Assembly: GCA_003427395.1 (NCBI GenBank)
Contig: BFEA01000044.1
Span: forward strand, 3,953,513 to 3,988,274
DNA: 34,762 bases
Origin: Chara braunii
Taxonomy: Eukaryota; Streptophyta; Charophyceae; Charales; Characeae
Direction: 5' to 3'
Position 1 is the first letter of the stretch, and each line of letters begins with the position of its first letter. Under the pieces are notes generated by a model. The model saw only the letters and a program-made list of their open reading frames with translations, was not told the DNA's origin and made no database searches. Positions 1 through 11,275 of the stretch are shown here, in pieces. The translations under genes were made by a program, and so were the position numbers.

Positions 1-44
1 CTTGTCTTTTCTTTATATATGACATAGTAAAAATCTGAAAAGTT

Positions 45-485
45 TTATTTTCTAAAGGGAGTGCTGCCCAAATTTTGGCTAATTTAGGGAGTTGGACAAA
101 ATTGGACTTCGAGAAGTTAAAGTTATTCTAGAATTCTGAACTTAGCCTTGTATAAATTTTGGAATAACACTTTTCTAAAAGGAGTGCTCCCAAAATTTCT
201 GCAAAACTAAGGAGTTAGTTAAATCTTGTCTAAGTTGAACTCAAGTTGTCTTGTGAGTTCATATCTAACTTAGTATAAATCTGGGAAGTTTCCCTTTCTA
301 AAGGGAGAGGTGTCTAAATTTTTACTAATTCAGGGAGTTAGACAGAATTTGACTTTCCAAGAGTTAGAGATTATTTCTGTTTTCATATTTGGGCTGGTAT
401 AAATTCTGAGAAGGAATTTTTCCTACGGGAAGCGTTGCAGAAATTTTCTTGATTTATAGGAGTTAGATTATATTTTGACAGGCGA
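45..485. repeat. Tandem array, about 123-bp unit, copy 1
   Basis: Four degenerate units whose CTAAAGGGAGTGCTGCC-like core falls at about 52, 175, 298 and 423, giving steps of 123, 123 and 125 bases. Each core is followed by an AAATTT run, then AGGGAGTTAG, then AGTATAAAT. The window edge may cut the array. The same unit recurs at 7130-8115. I see no coding potential. The setting suggests a subrepeat inside an LTR or UTR of a retroelement, but the element's ends cannot be fixed here. Confidence 0.8.
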
Positions 486-1754
486 CGATTTTGGCGATCC
501 ACCCTGAATAGGGAAGATTCTGCCATTAGTCTACCTTTGCTTTGGGCACTGGCTTGGAGGTAGGCTTAGACTTAGTTGGCGGATAACTTTAAGTGAGAAT
601 ATGCTATGAAGATTCATCCCCCATATGCTGATGATTTAGCCTGGGCATTGACTTGTTTTATGGTACAGACCTTTCTTGGACAATCGATTCAGGATTTGGA
701 CTAGTTTCAGTTGATCCTGCGAGGATCATCTTTTGTTATCATTGATAACAGGTCGGTTGGTTGATCGTCAACTTGTCGGCTCATGACACAACTTTGCTCA
801 CACCTGTACCTAAGTTTGACTGCCTTAACCCTGTGAATTGTTATGTTTTTTTTAGGGCTTTAACCGAGCTTATTTGAATGACCATTATAAAGAACTTGTG
901 AGATTTATGAAGATTTTGACTACGATTGGGGCTCGAGTGCGTGAGGCGTGATATGAGTTACAAAGAACAGTAAAGTTGACCACATTGGTGTATGGGAATG
1001 TGGCTATTGTGTGTGTCTGTGTTTTATGCAGGCTAGTATTTTGGAGTTTGGTATATGTGTCATACTTTAGAGGCAGTGAGAATGACAACCATGTGTGGCA
1101 CGATCTGCATACCTGATGGGTTTATATTCCCCCTTCTCTTACTTTATATCGAGTCCTGTTTTGATATATGAGTGTTGGATGTTTATTTATTTAGTGATTG
1201 ATTTTGCCTGTTAGTTTTTATAGTTGGACGTTGTAGTCCGTGGCAGCCGTCAAAGTCAAACCCCTTGACTTCTGCCCAGGCCTGGAGTGGGGCTCATCTC
1301 TAGGGCAGTAAGAGACGACTGCCACCACAGGTATGGACCTGTGTACCACCCACTCTGCACAGAGTGCAGAAGAGGGTGTGTGATCTTCAACCGCGCTTGG
1401 CGGTTGTCCGACGTCGAGAGATTAACCCTCAAGGCTAGTGTCAGCCGACACTTGAGTGTCGAACGCGGCCCTCGAGATTAACGAGGATCGCGCAAGTATG
1501 GGTACTACATAGTACGCCATCATTGCGTCCGCTTGCGTACGCTTACATTGCGAGTCGATATGAGTTAGCCCTGCGTCTGCGCGGTTTCACACTAAGTCTC
1601 GCACGAGACGTCTATCCGATTTTCGCATTGGAGAGTTATGGGTTGGCTACTAAGGGACTATGAGTGTTGTTGCGTTGTTTGTCCTATGTCGTTTCGTATA
1701 TGTACGCGTGTAGGTATATGTGTTTTTATTTTTATGTAGAGTGGTGTGCGCGTG
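486..1754. other. No gene; tail of the repeat copy
   Basis: The part at about 690-900 (GATCCTGCGAGGATCATC, then GTTATC...GATAACA, then TTTAACC and AATGACCAT) matches 8290-8460 in the same order. The direct repeat therefore extends past the 123-bp array. The rest, to 1754, is non-coding in appearance. The open frames here are short and show no family signature. Confidence 0.5.
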
Positions 1755-2010
1755 GTGTGTGGGATGCGTCCTAGTCGATCGACGTCGAGCCGCGCTTGGG
1801 ACTTCAGCCCCCCAAGATGTCGGTTCGCGTGCGGGTCCGATAGGCGTATTATCGCGCGTACCCCTTATGCTACAACGAACGAGAAACGCCCTCGGCTGGT
1901 CCACCTCTGCGATTGCAACCGAGTAGCTTTCATACTGTGGGCTGGTAGCTCGGCGGGGATACGCCAGCTGAAGGGAGGTGACAACTCCCATAAGGTGGAG
2001 GTAAGTTGTG
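1755..2010 (+). repeat. Dispersed repeat block, copy 1
   Basis: This block aligns with 15850-16100 in the same orientation. Shared landmarks in order are CGTCCTAGTC, GCGGGTCCG, CTACAACGAACGAG, CCCTCGG, CACCTCTGCGATTGCA, GTAGCTCGGCGGGGATAC and GACAACTCCC. At 16100 the block is followed within about 14 bases by the TGTC terminus at 16114; here that terminus is missing. It may be the untranslated tail upstream of a 3' LTR, but no clean polypurine tract decides it. Confidence 0.6.
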
Positions 2011-3592
2011 CCTCGAGTAGGCCCTATCCTGTCGCAGGGGCTTGCGAGAGGTATGGCTAGCGCACTCGGCCGGAGCGGCCTAAGGAAGCTCCATTTGTGT
2101 GTTCGCGACGAGGTTGGTCCAACTCCTGCGTGACGCGGCCAAGAGGGTCTCGCGCTGCCACGTGCAGTGCCGGACCGATGCGCTCGACAACGGTCTCCAT
2201 CACCCCGTGCGGACAAATCCGACTGCTTGTTATCTTGGCGCACCCCAGTCTCTGCCAACTGTTAATCCACTTACTTACCCCTCAAGCCGATACCATATGT
2301 GCGCGCGCCATAGCTAGTCAGCCCGACTTAAAGTCGTCTCTCGCACGTTTCTACTTCGTACCCGCCGAGAATCGTCACCTTCGTCCTTGTCATAGCCAGT
2401 CCCCGCCAGGCCTCCGCGCAGTATGTATCCCTTCTAACACCAATCCCCCTTACTCTCTCCTAGATCTGACCTTTAATTCGGGGTCGCAGACCTCAAAAAC
2501 CCCCGCCTAGGATCTTCCCTCGCCCAATTCATTAGGAATCGGGCGTTCTACCTACTCCAGTCGCGCCCGGCCTTCTCTCCGCCATATCCAACCACCATCT
2601 GCGCACATCATTTTCATCACCGCCCTTCCCCGACTAACTTTTTCCTCGATCTGACTATCCCTTTCGACTCGCCCGGGGCCAGACACCCGGGATCTCTTCT
2701 TGTCTCTCTCGATTCGGCTAAGGACCGAGAGAGTTAGACTTTCTCGGCTGCGCTCAACCCGACCTTCACCATCTCGATTTTCGGGATGCACCTGGCGGGG
2801 GACCGCGCCAGGTTCTTTCTTCCATCCTTCATCCCTTCGCACTCCCATCTGCCCCCTGCCGTCGGGTCTCCTTCACTCCTCTCGTGTGTGACACTTGTCA
2901 CCCGCTGCCCTCACGCTCGCCACGCTCAATCCAACTCTCCTCCGTCGTTACTCTCCGCCCCAGTCTTTGACTGCACCTGGCGCTGATCTGCGCCCAGGTT
3001 CAATCAGCCGCTCGGCCTAGTCATTGGCTCCTCTATGTACGTCGTCCGCTACTACGCCCTTCTCCCATAGTCTCCTACACCCTCTCTGTTCTCCTTCCTA
3101 CATACCTCCGCCACTGCTCACCACGCCCTCCAGCCCTCTGCACACTACCTCGCATTGGGCGCTAGCGCAGTGCTTCCGCATGGCTTACGCCGGAATGACT
3201 GATTGGTGGCATGCTGCCTCTTGATTTATACTTCTACTGCCCGCTGGCCGGTCCTCTTTCCCAAGCCCCAGCGGTCTCCGTCAACCTTGACGGACGACCT
3301 TGTCGAGTGGCAACCACCCGCCGCCCCGTAGGGCCAGGTCCATCTTCTCTGTATCATGCCAATTTTAATGGGTGTCCCGACGGACTGTACCACGGTAGTG
3401 GTAGCCCAGCAGTAGCCCAACCGTTCGGGCCCCGACACGGGTACAGGACCTCATTCAAAATAGGGAGAAAGCAAAAAATAAAATTTAACTCAGAAAATAA
3501 AAAATAATAAAGAAAACGGACGAGGGAAGGGGGCCGTTAGTACCTGGCCCTACCCTCACGAGCCCGTGGCTGGACTCCCCTCAGCAAAACAA
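2011..3592. other. No gene; pyrimidine-rich
   Basis: Long C/T-rich stretch with scattered CCCTC and TCTCTC runs. The open frames on both strands are composition artefacts: no motif, no conserved partner in the window and no consistent start. Part of it probably continues the minus-strand LTR-like unit that starts at 4157, but I cannot align it convincingly. Confidence 0.4.
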
Positions 3593-4157
3593 AAGGGGAT
3601 AGTCCCGTGGGACCCTAAACCCCTTGATCTTTTTCACGTTGCTCCGCTTTGCCGCCTGCTGGCCTCGATCCTCGTATCTCCGCTATAACAATCCGGCACC
3701 GTAACCTATAGGGCTAAGCCCAAGCCTAGTATTGGCCAGCGCGGTATTCCATTTGAACAGGTGCGGCGCAGCCCCCAGGCCTCATTCCTACTTCCCATTA
3801 GACACGCTACTGCTAGGCTCCTACGCCGGCTTGCCCTCTTTGCGTCGTGGCCGCCCCGCACCCTACTTCGCACGTTAGACTACCAACGGTCACCTATCCC
3901 TGCCAAGGGCACCTCTGACTCCTAGTAGCCAGAGTCAGGCCGGCCAACTACGCCGGTTCCATAATCCAAAGTAGAAAAATCACACGCACGCCTTAATCCC
4001 GCGCACCCACACCCGCTTTACTCTAATCAAGCAACTTACCTATGTAACCAAACAGACCTAGGCGCGTCTCTCGCAGTACACTTTAGACCTCTACTCGTAC
4101 TTTCGGTCACTTGCAAAAACAAGGGCGGATACCCTTGTCAGGGTATTCGCGCCGACA
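3593..4157 (-). repeat. LTR-like block, inverted copy
   Basis: Read on the minus strand from 4157 it begins TGTCGGCGCGAATACCC, runs through the palindrome (ACCCTGACAAGGGTA) and CCGCCCTTG, and aligns with the plus-strand blocks at 10147 and 16114. Shared landmarks are GTGGGTGCGCGGG, AAGGCGTGCGTG, CCGGCGT, AGGCTTGGGCTTAGCCC, AGATACGAGGATCGAGG and ACTATCCCCTTT. Starting with TG fits an LTR end. The 3' boundary is not resolved. Confidence 0.6.
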
Positions 4158-4250
4158 TCGTTTTGTGTTGGTCGCTGATTTATCGACTCGGCTGTGCGAG
4201 CCGTCATTAGCTCGATGACCCTTGTGATCAGGCTCCTCATTGCCATTGTC
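4158..4250 (-). pseudogene. 3' tail of a gag-like ORF, inverted copy
   Basis: On the minus strand, the bases just before the TGTCGG terminus (GATAAATCAGCGACCAACACA) align with the end of the plus-strand gag relic (GACAAAGAACTACCAATCACA, just before 10147). The deduced peptides share a VDK core and are hydrophilic. The surrounding minus-strand frame stays open at about 4107-4355 but reads through the repeat terminus, so its end is not a natural stop. Only the last 30 or so codons of the original gene are recognisable. Confidence 0.45.
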
Positions 4251-6258
4251 CGCATGATTGTGTTTTAAAGGAAATGGTGCAAGTTGCTGCAGAGAAAGAG
4301 AGAGAGAACTTATCATTGCAGGATGCGTACGGGCGTGTTCCAGCGGAAGGTTCAACTACGAGTTGCTTGAAGGTGAGCACCAAAAGTGTGATGGCATCCA
4401 CCCTCCCTGTGGTCGAAACGACAACAATATTCTTCTCAGTAGTAATGCTCCTCTATATGGCAAGGGTTGTGGCATGGCTAATCCGATTGGTGGAGGGGTA
4501 GGATATGTGATAAGGGAGTTAAGGGAGATGAAGAGAGAGTGCCTATTATGTTGAGCTTGATGTCGTGTTATGCTCTTGCTAGTGCTGCCCTTTTTGTCGA
4601 GCGGAGCCTTAGGTTGTGCTGCACATCCAGTTGCTGATTTGTGCTACATAAACTTTGTTGTAGCGTCACAGACCATTGTGCAAGCCAATTGAGAGGAACA
4701 CTATTTGACAATCGTCGTTCTATAAGGGGCACTGCTCCTGGAGGGGAGCTGGTTGCTCCAGTTTGGCACAACCACTTCAGGTAGAGCACTGTTGGTGGGT
4801 TACCCAAACTGAGGGAAGGCTGCTAACTTCTCGGTAGATGTGCAACCGATACTACAAAGTAGATTGTTGTTGCATTCCACTGTGTTTAAGTGGCCGTTAT
4901 CGTTGGTGTTGCGCTTGTGGTGCTGCAGAATATGCTGGTGGGTTATTGTTGTATAATTGAGTGTTGATTACGACCTACCATAGGAACCTGCTACAGTTCA
5001 TTGTGGCAGTAGATTGCTGGTCGTGGTTGTTGTTGAAGGAATGAGCAGGCGCCATTCACCATGTTTCATTAAAAAGTATTGAGCACCGTTGTGTATTGAG
5101 TGGGTTCCACTAGGTCGTACACTACACTTGCTGCTGAGGTTTGTGATGTGCATTGCCGATCGTTGTTCTGCTTCGTTATTGTATCCGTGCTACGTGCGCA
5201 ATGTTGTGCTGCACAAAACTTTGATGTAGCTGAAAATTGTATTGTGCATTGTATGACGCCCCGCTGCTATAAACTATTGTGTTTTCACCCACGTTTCAAA
5301 TAGAGCACGCGGAGGGGTGTGCTCTATTCAGATGCAACCTCCAAAGGTTGTGTAACTGCAGTTTGGTGAGAGGGAACGACTTTGCGACTTGGTAGTGATG
5401 ATTAGGCTCTGCAAGGGGATTGTTGTTGCGGCCTGGAGGTCAGTCAGAGAGCCATTATTTGATGTTTGGATCACGGGCCGATCGTCTTGCTGCGTTTTCG
5501 ACTGCCATTGTGGGGCCCTAAGGCGCATCAAGGTTTCAAGGTCATCTCACACGAGTCTGAGTGCACCTTTCTTGTATACGAGCGACTTAACGTTTCTCCT
5601 TCTGCCCTTCTTACTCTCAGTCTAGTCGGTTACGAGAGGGAGAGGCGGTTAACGGAGACCATAATGTTGAGACAACTTGTCATGCGATTTATAACAAAAT
5701 CCAAGGGTCAATTTAACCAAACTTGCCACTAAGTCATAGAGTAGATACCATAGTTACTAATTGCAAAAAAAAAAAATGAAAAAGTAAAGTAAAAAACCTA
5801 TAAAACAGCAAAGCAAATGTGCACTTTCATACAAATTTCGCTAACATTCAGTTTCAGAAATCTTGAGAAATTTCAGAAATCTTAGCAGAGAAAATTCCAA
5901 AGCTCCAAATGAGACCAAATTTGGTATACAACAACCTTGCACCAGAACAAAAACAGGCAAAAAAAAAAAAAAAACATTAAAATTTGACCCCCAAACCCTA
6001 ATTTCAGTTTTGGACCTATTAGTCAGGAGCTGAAACTGGGGGTCCTCGTTAACCACATGTGACGAGAGGAAGATGACAAGTGAGATTAAAAACCCATAAT
6101 CCGAGCCAACGTTTGTGTGGGAGGTTTGCCCCGACGATTGTGGTAGCTCTGCCGGAACCTAGGCAAGATTCTGGAGGCAAAAAACTTTCACGTATGTCTT
6201 ATGTTTCAGTGTGAACCTACTAAACCTCTATCCAATATTTTAGGTGGTTTCTAAACAA
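4251..6258. other. No gene recognised
   Basis: From about 4550 to 5300 the sequence is rich in TTG and TGTTG. Around 5740-6060 it is A/T-rich with poly-A runs. The open frames are all under 90 codons, overlap on both strands and carry no motif. I found no partner elsewhere in the window. Confidence 0.4.
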
Positions 6259-6265
6259 ACTTTGG

Positions 6266-6668
6266 ACATTATTTCTAAGATGAATGACACAGAGCACTCT
6301 GCTTTTATTGGTACCAAGAAAATGGATTGGGCATTGTTGCTAAGATGAATGCCTCAACTTTTTTTGGTGTTTCTTTTGAGGGAGGTTAGAACCGAAAGAC
6401 TAAACATGTTTCTAAGATGAATGGTTTAGTATAAGGTCACTCACATTTAATGGGAACTGATAATGAGATTTTATATACTTAACTATCTATATATGTATAT
6501 TTATGAGAACAAGGTTAGCCGACCATTGTTTCTAAGGTGAATGGTATGACTATAGTCTTATTATAAAACAAGAGTGTAAAATTAAGAGCTACAACTGCAG
6601 GTAACTTGGGCCGACTGAGCATAGTTTCTAATGAATAACTCAGTCCTACGCTCGTTTTCGAACACTAA

Positions 6669-6716
<48 letters not shown>

Positions 6717-6871
6717 TGGCTATTAAACATTTTAGGGCTGCATAAACATTGTTTTTAAGATGAATGGTCTAGTCACATGCCCAATGAAGAGAAAAATAGT
6801 TTTGCAGCCTGTTCGTATATAACTAAGACAAAAACATTGACATTGTTTTTAAGATGAATCGTCTAACTCAG
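6266..6871. repeat. Seven degenerate copies of a 25-30 base motif
   Basis: A motif close to ATTGTTTCTAAGATGAATGG, often followed by TYTAGTCA, occurs at about 6266, 6332, 6404, 6523, 6620, 6746 and 6841. The spacing is irregular (66, 72, 119, 97, 126 and 95 bases). The sequence between copies is not conserved. This differs from a simple tandem array: the motif is kept while the spacers drift. I see no coding frame through it. Confidence 0.75.
6675..6711. repeat. (TA)n microsatellite
   Basis: About 37 bases of alternating T and A, lying between the fifth and sixth copies of the seven-copy motif. Confidence 0.95.
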
Positions 6872-7129
6872 TGCCCTATGTAAGATGAGATAAAGGGTTA
6901 ATCACCTCAGGGTTCAACCAACCACTTCTATGTGAAAATAACTTGGAATTTTTTGTGAGAGTACTTACCCATTGTAATAGGAACGTGCATGTGGTTCAAC
7001 CCAAGCTCTACGTATTATGAGTCTTAGCTTTGATAGGTACTTGCTTTAGATGCTCACCTTATGTTGCAACTATAAGACTTAACTCAATTTTTGCATTTTT
7101 TGAGCAAGTTTATTTCTCATACATGACTT

Positions 7130-8115
7130 TGTATAAATTATGAGAAGACAATTTTACTAAGGGAAGTACTACAAAAATTTTTGCAAATCTAAGGAGTTAG
7201 TCCAATTTTGTCCTTACAAATTTAACTTTTGTCCGAGTTTCATATCTAGATTAGTAAAAATATGAGAAACCTTCTTTTCTAAGGGAGTTGCTGCCAAAAA
7301 TTTTATTAAACCAGGGAGTCGCACAAAAATTGACTTTGTGAAATCAAAATCATTTTTGAAGTTTGCATTTAGTTTTGTATAAATTTTGGAACGAATTTTT
7401 TTATAGGAGAAGTGCTGTCGAAATTTCTACAAATATAAAGAGTTAATTAAATTTTGTCTTTGAAGACTGCGTTGCCACTTGTACGCACCCTCGTACGAGT
7501 ACGGATTCGTACTTTTGTACTTGTACGCTAGGGGCCCCGTATGAGTTTTTTTTTTTTTTTAATCCGGTATTGTTTTTCTTTCTTCTCAAATTCGAATAAG
7601 AATTTGAAGATGATGCTCAACCAAATGTTGCTTTTTTGTGTTGTTGCATCATATATATTTTTTTTCGTATTTTTTTGATGATTTTTTTTTTTTCCCGTAC
7701 GGGGGCGTACAAGACGTACAAGTTTCCGTACAGGTTCCCGTACAGATCCCATACAAGAATTACCTGTACGTTTCGTACGGAAAGCCCCCGTACGTGTACT
7801 CTATGCAACCTAGTTGGAAGAATTCAAGCTTTATCTTAAGCTTATATGTGATTTAGAATAAATATGAAAGACCTACTTCTCTGAAGGAGATGCTGCCAAA
7901 AGTTTTACTAAATCAAGGAGTTAGACCAAATTTAACTTTGTAAAGTCAAAGATCGCTTTCGGACTTCATATTCAGCTGAGTATAAATTTTAAAAATACAT
8001 TTTTTCTAATGGGAGTGCTGTCAAAATTTTTCTAGTTTTAAGGAGTTATATTATATTTAAATAAGAAAAATTTTGATAATTCACCTTGTATAGGGGAGAT
8101 GTGGCCAAAATTTTT
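7130..8115. repeat. Tandem array, about 123-bp unit, copy 2
   Basis: Same unit as at 45-485. Cores fall at about 7157, 7279, 7401, 7881, 8006 and 8090. The long gap between 7401 and 7881 is explained by the insertion at 7466-7815; without it the step is about 130. The array is followed by the same downstream landmarks as copy 1 (see 690-900). Copies 1 and 2 are direct repeats about 7.1 kb apart, as two LTRs of one element might be, but no terminal TG/CA or target duplication was identified. Confidence 0.75.
7466..7815. mobile_element. GTAC-rich MITE-like insertion
   Basis: A block of about 350 bases that breaks one unit of the 123-bp array. Its ends are imperfect inverted repeats: ACTGCGTTGCC...GTAC on the left, and on the right the complement AACTAGGTTGC...GTAC. 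GAAGA lies just outside both ends and may be a 5-bp target duplication. GTAC occurs 15 times, six near the left end and nine near the right, so the ends can fold on each other. The middle is T-rich. There is no transposase, so it would be non-autonomous. Alternatively it is a foldback element of another class. Confidence 0.6.
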
Positions 8116-8760
8116 CTTATTTTCTCTAACACCCATTTAAAGGTAAACTTATACTTAGTCTTGAGATAAAACTTAGTGAGATGTGATATGGGGGCCTACT
8201 CTCCATACACTTCAAAATTTTAGTTTTGGGGAATTGACCTGTACTGTGTTACAAGTCTTTTTTTAATCATTTTGATTCAAGATTTGACTAGTTTCGATCC
8301 GATCCTACGACGATAGTTTTTTGTTATCTTTTGATAACATGTCAGTTTACGATTCAATTTCTACTCATTCTCGTTTCTCAACCTAAGGCCTTAACCCTGT
8401 GGGTTTAATTTTTTCTTTGAGTTTTCACCTGAACTTTTATTAAATGACAATTTAAAAAGGACTAAGTGTTTTTTTTTTTTTGAAAGTGAAACAAAGGTTG
8501 AGGTTTGTGTGAATAAGGCAAGGGATATGAGCCTAAAGAGTGGTTGAAGTTGACATTGTGTAGTGTATGGTCTGCCGATGTTGAATCTTTAGTGTGATTG
8601 GTGGTATGTTTTGTGAGTCGAAGTTAGGATTTACTTTGTTTGCGATTATGTGTATATTTTGACGGGAGTTCTACTGTTGATTGTGAGAGTGATCGCCACA
8701 TGTTCTATAACTTTGTTATTTATGCTTTGTGTATTCGCTCTCTCCACCATAACCGTGCGT
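8116..8760. other. No gene; tail of array copy 2
   Basis: The part at 8290-8460 repeats 690-900. The remaining sequence up to the terminus at 8761 is A/T-rich and carries no recognisable gene. Confidence 0.45.
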
Positions 8761-8800
8761 TGTTGGAGCAAATACCCTTACAAGGGTATTTAAGGGTATT
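8761..8800 (+). repeat. TGTTGG terminus with palindrome
   Basis: TGTTGGAGCAAATACCC, then TTACAAGGGTATTT, with a second half-site AAGGGTATTT directly after. It matches the starts at 10147, 11246, 16114 and 4157 (minus). The LTR body that follows the terminus elsewhere is absent here; the gag relic begins about 30 bases later. Confidence 0.6.
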
Positions 8801-8829
8801 TCCCCATGTTTTTTACAGTAGGACACAGT

Positions 8830-10146
8830 GATGTGACGACTCCTATAACGGAACCGGTGCAAACTAGAAGGGGAAAAAAATTGTCTTAGCTCGAAGCTCC
8901 GACAGACTCCTTGGCCGATAAGGCATATGGGCAGGTTATCTTGATAAATGCCAGTGATACTTCCGAGCAAATTCTACAAGTGGTAATTCAGTATGTCCAT
9001 GAACCTTCGACAATCACTATTGAGTTTGGGGAATGGCCGATGATGCCACTGATGAATAATTGACCCAGATTCTTCCCAACAGGATCATGGCCAACGCAAG
9101 GACAGATGGGAGCCTATCCGATGATAACGCAAGTCTATAATCTAGAAAATGAACCGAGAGTAGGTCAAAACCAGCAAGAGAGTAAGCAACAACAAAGACC
9201 AAGTCACCAGGATGGACGAAACCAAAACTAAGTCCAAGGTCAGGGACATAGACGTGGTAGAGGACGAAATGCAGGAGGGGGCAATGATTAAGGAGGTCGA
9301 GGGTCAAATGGTAGAGGAAATAATAGATAAGGAGGGAACTGGGATTCGCACCAGATGAGCATCAATCGGATCAATCAAGGGTATCAGCAAGACGTTCGTC
9401 GAGGTTATATACGGACGAGGAAACGGACAATTGAATATACAAGGATACGAAAAATGTTGGGTGAACTATTGCGAGTGTATCTCTATACACTGCCGAATCA
9501 AAGGTCATACGGTGAAAAAGTGTCATGTGAGAAAGTTCGACGAACTGATCAGACTTATCACCTCCAGCATAGACGGGGATGTGTTCGATAAGGAAGGGAA
9601 AATAATCGATCCTAACATTCTCGATTGAGACCCTCATAATAGTTGGCGTTGGCCCAAGCGCTCAGGCATGTTTTGAGTTTGGCAGGAGAAGGAAAATACT
9701 ATAATCCACATAAAAGATGTAACTGAGCTCGAGGAAAAAATGAGTGAACTAAAAATTGGTGAGAATGAGAGAAATGTTCCCCTCATATATGAAGAAGTGG
9801 AGAAGAAAAATATTAAAATATGTATTAGGGAAATATTGAGAAGGATTGAGAATTTGATGAACAAGATGCAAAGATTAAACTTGAGACTCATGGGAATATG
9901 TGAAGAAGTTGAAAGAAGTGGAGATTAAGACTCCAAAAGTGTTTACCATGGGACATGAAGAATCGGACGAAGGACCAAGTGAACCAAACCCGAGCGTCAT
10001 GAGAGCAAATATGGCGGCAAAAATTGGCATAGGTTATAGGACTATGAGAGGTTCGGTCCAATATGCTATACGAAATTCGGGGAATAATCCCTCGACAGAA
10101 CAGACTCAGGCTTCCCAACCAGTAGACAAAGAACTACCAATCACAG
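8830..10146 (+). pseudogene. Decayed Ty3-type gag with zinc knuckle and coiled coil
   Basis: A broken retroelement gag. Frame 1 from 8830 to about 9415 reads through five stops and ends in a Q/N- then RGG-rich part (RGRGRNAGGG, RGSNGRGNN), as in RNA-binding gag tails. The frame then shifts to frame 2, where C-x4-H-x4-C (CRIKGHTVKKC) is the end of a CCHC zinc knuckle. The first cysteine appears as serine (S-I-H-C). Frame 2 continues through stops at 9626 and about 9677 into a charged, coiled-coil-like stretch (EEVEKK, RRIENLMNKM). A last frame at 9900-10169 carries an acidic, hydrophilic tail and runs into the repeat terminus at 10147. No protease, reverse transcriptase or integrase follows, so the element is pol-less or deleted. 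The CCHC and RGG context makes gag likely; the superfamily is less sure. Confidence 0.65.
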
Positions 10147-10700
10147 TGTCGGTGCGAATACCATTATAAGGGTATCCGCCCTGGTTTTCCAAGAGACAAA
10201 GAATAAGGTTGGTCTAAAGTTTAGGCATATTACGTGAGGCGCGACTGTAGTCTTGGTTTACAGTAATTGGGTGTTTGACTAGAGTAGAGAGTGTGTGGGT
10301 GCGCAGGCTTGAGGCGTGCGTGATTTTAATTGTTGATGATTGAAGAACCGGCGTGATCGCTGACCGGATTTTTATTTCTGATTAAACTAGGATTGAAAAT
10401 ATTTTATCTCTTGATTGGTGTACTTGCTTGAGACCTGTGAGTATGTGCGAATGACGACATCAACAATAATGTGATTTTGAAAATGTTTCGGTAGATCTGC
10501 GTGTAGCGCAGTATTAGTTTATCTAGGTGTCCGTCAAAGCTAGACCCAGCCTTGGGCCTAGCACTAGCGGTTACAGCGTCGGGCTTTTATCAAAGAGATT
10601 TAGGGATCGAGTTCGAGCAGAGACGACGCGAGGATATCGGAGTAGCGTGAAGGGACCGAGGGGTTGGGAGCCCAGCGGGCCTATCCCCTTTGGTTTTTTT
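10147..10700 (+). repeat. LTR-like block, copy 2
   Basis: Starts TGTCGGTGCGAATACC and keeps the palindrome in damaged form (CCATTATAAGG). It aligns with 16114-16670 and with the inverted copy ending at 4157. Landmarks include CCGCCCTGG, GTGGGTGCGCAGG, GGCGTGATCG, AAACTAGGATT, GATTGGTG, ACAATAATGTGATTTTG, TTAGGTGTCCGT, CCTTGGGCCTAGCAC and CTATCCCCTTTGG. It follows the gag relic directly, in the place a 3' LTR would take if pol were missing. Confidence 0.65.
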
Positions 10701-11245
10701 CGCCGGCGGTGTCAGAACGATGTCGGCGTTTTCTTTTTCCTCACTTGTCATATTCTGACGATTAAGAGTTTCTAAATATTTTTATTTGCTGTCGTATTAT
10801 TATTTTGCTCTGACGTTATTTGATCCAGATGCGACGCTGAATTTGGAAGCCCTTGCGGAGGTCAAGGACTTTGAGCGAGCGCCTCCTTTTGGCGGGCCCA
10901 TTCGGATTCTACGTGTTCGGGGTATTGGCAAGATTCCTGTGCCCTGCCCGTTTTGGCGCATAGACCGAGGGGTTCAACGTGAGCGCGAGCAGGTGGGTGA
11001 TTTTAGCCCACAAGGTGGAATGGAACCTGGGGGGGGGGACCTTTTTGGCAGATACGCCGTCCTCCAACGATGATTTGCTATGAAAAGCCCGAGTGTGAGC
11101 ATACCTGTTGGGGCACGATAGATGGCTGACTGGGCTCCGACGCAAAAGGGCGAATCCACCGGGATAGGCCATGTATTGTGAGGGCTAGCCGCATGGAGCC
11201 TTCTCCGTTTACAACCTTCATCTAGGCGGAACGGTTGGGGTCCGT
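10701..11245. other. No gene recognised
   Basis: Mixed GC-rich sequence with a run of nine G near 11030. Overlapping open frames occur on both strands but none has a motif or a partner elsewhere in the window. It may be the rest of the LTR-like unit. Confidence 0.4.
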
Positions 11246-11275
11246 TGTCGGGGCAAATACCGTGACAAGGGTAAA
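11246..11275 (+). repeat. TGTCGG terminus with palindrome
   Basis: TGTCGGGGCAAATACC followed by GTGACAAGGGTA: the same start as at 8761 and 10147. What follows does not align with the 10147 block, so either a different LTR subfamily or a truncated copy begins here. Confidence 0.5.

Noticed and set aside
1650-2258. 202-codon minus-strand ORF
   Set aside because: Lies across the dispersed repeat block, is not open in its copy at 15850-16100, and has low-complexity HT and TYTYT runs.
6266-6871. C/D-box snoRNA cluster reading of the seven-copy motif
   Set aside because: AGATGAAT only loosely resembles a C box and no paired CTGA box with terminal stems was found.
6266-6871. CRISPR array
   Set aside because: Repeats are degenerate, spacing is irregular and no cas gene is present.
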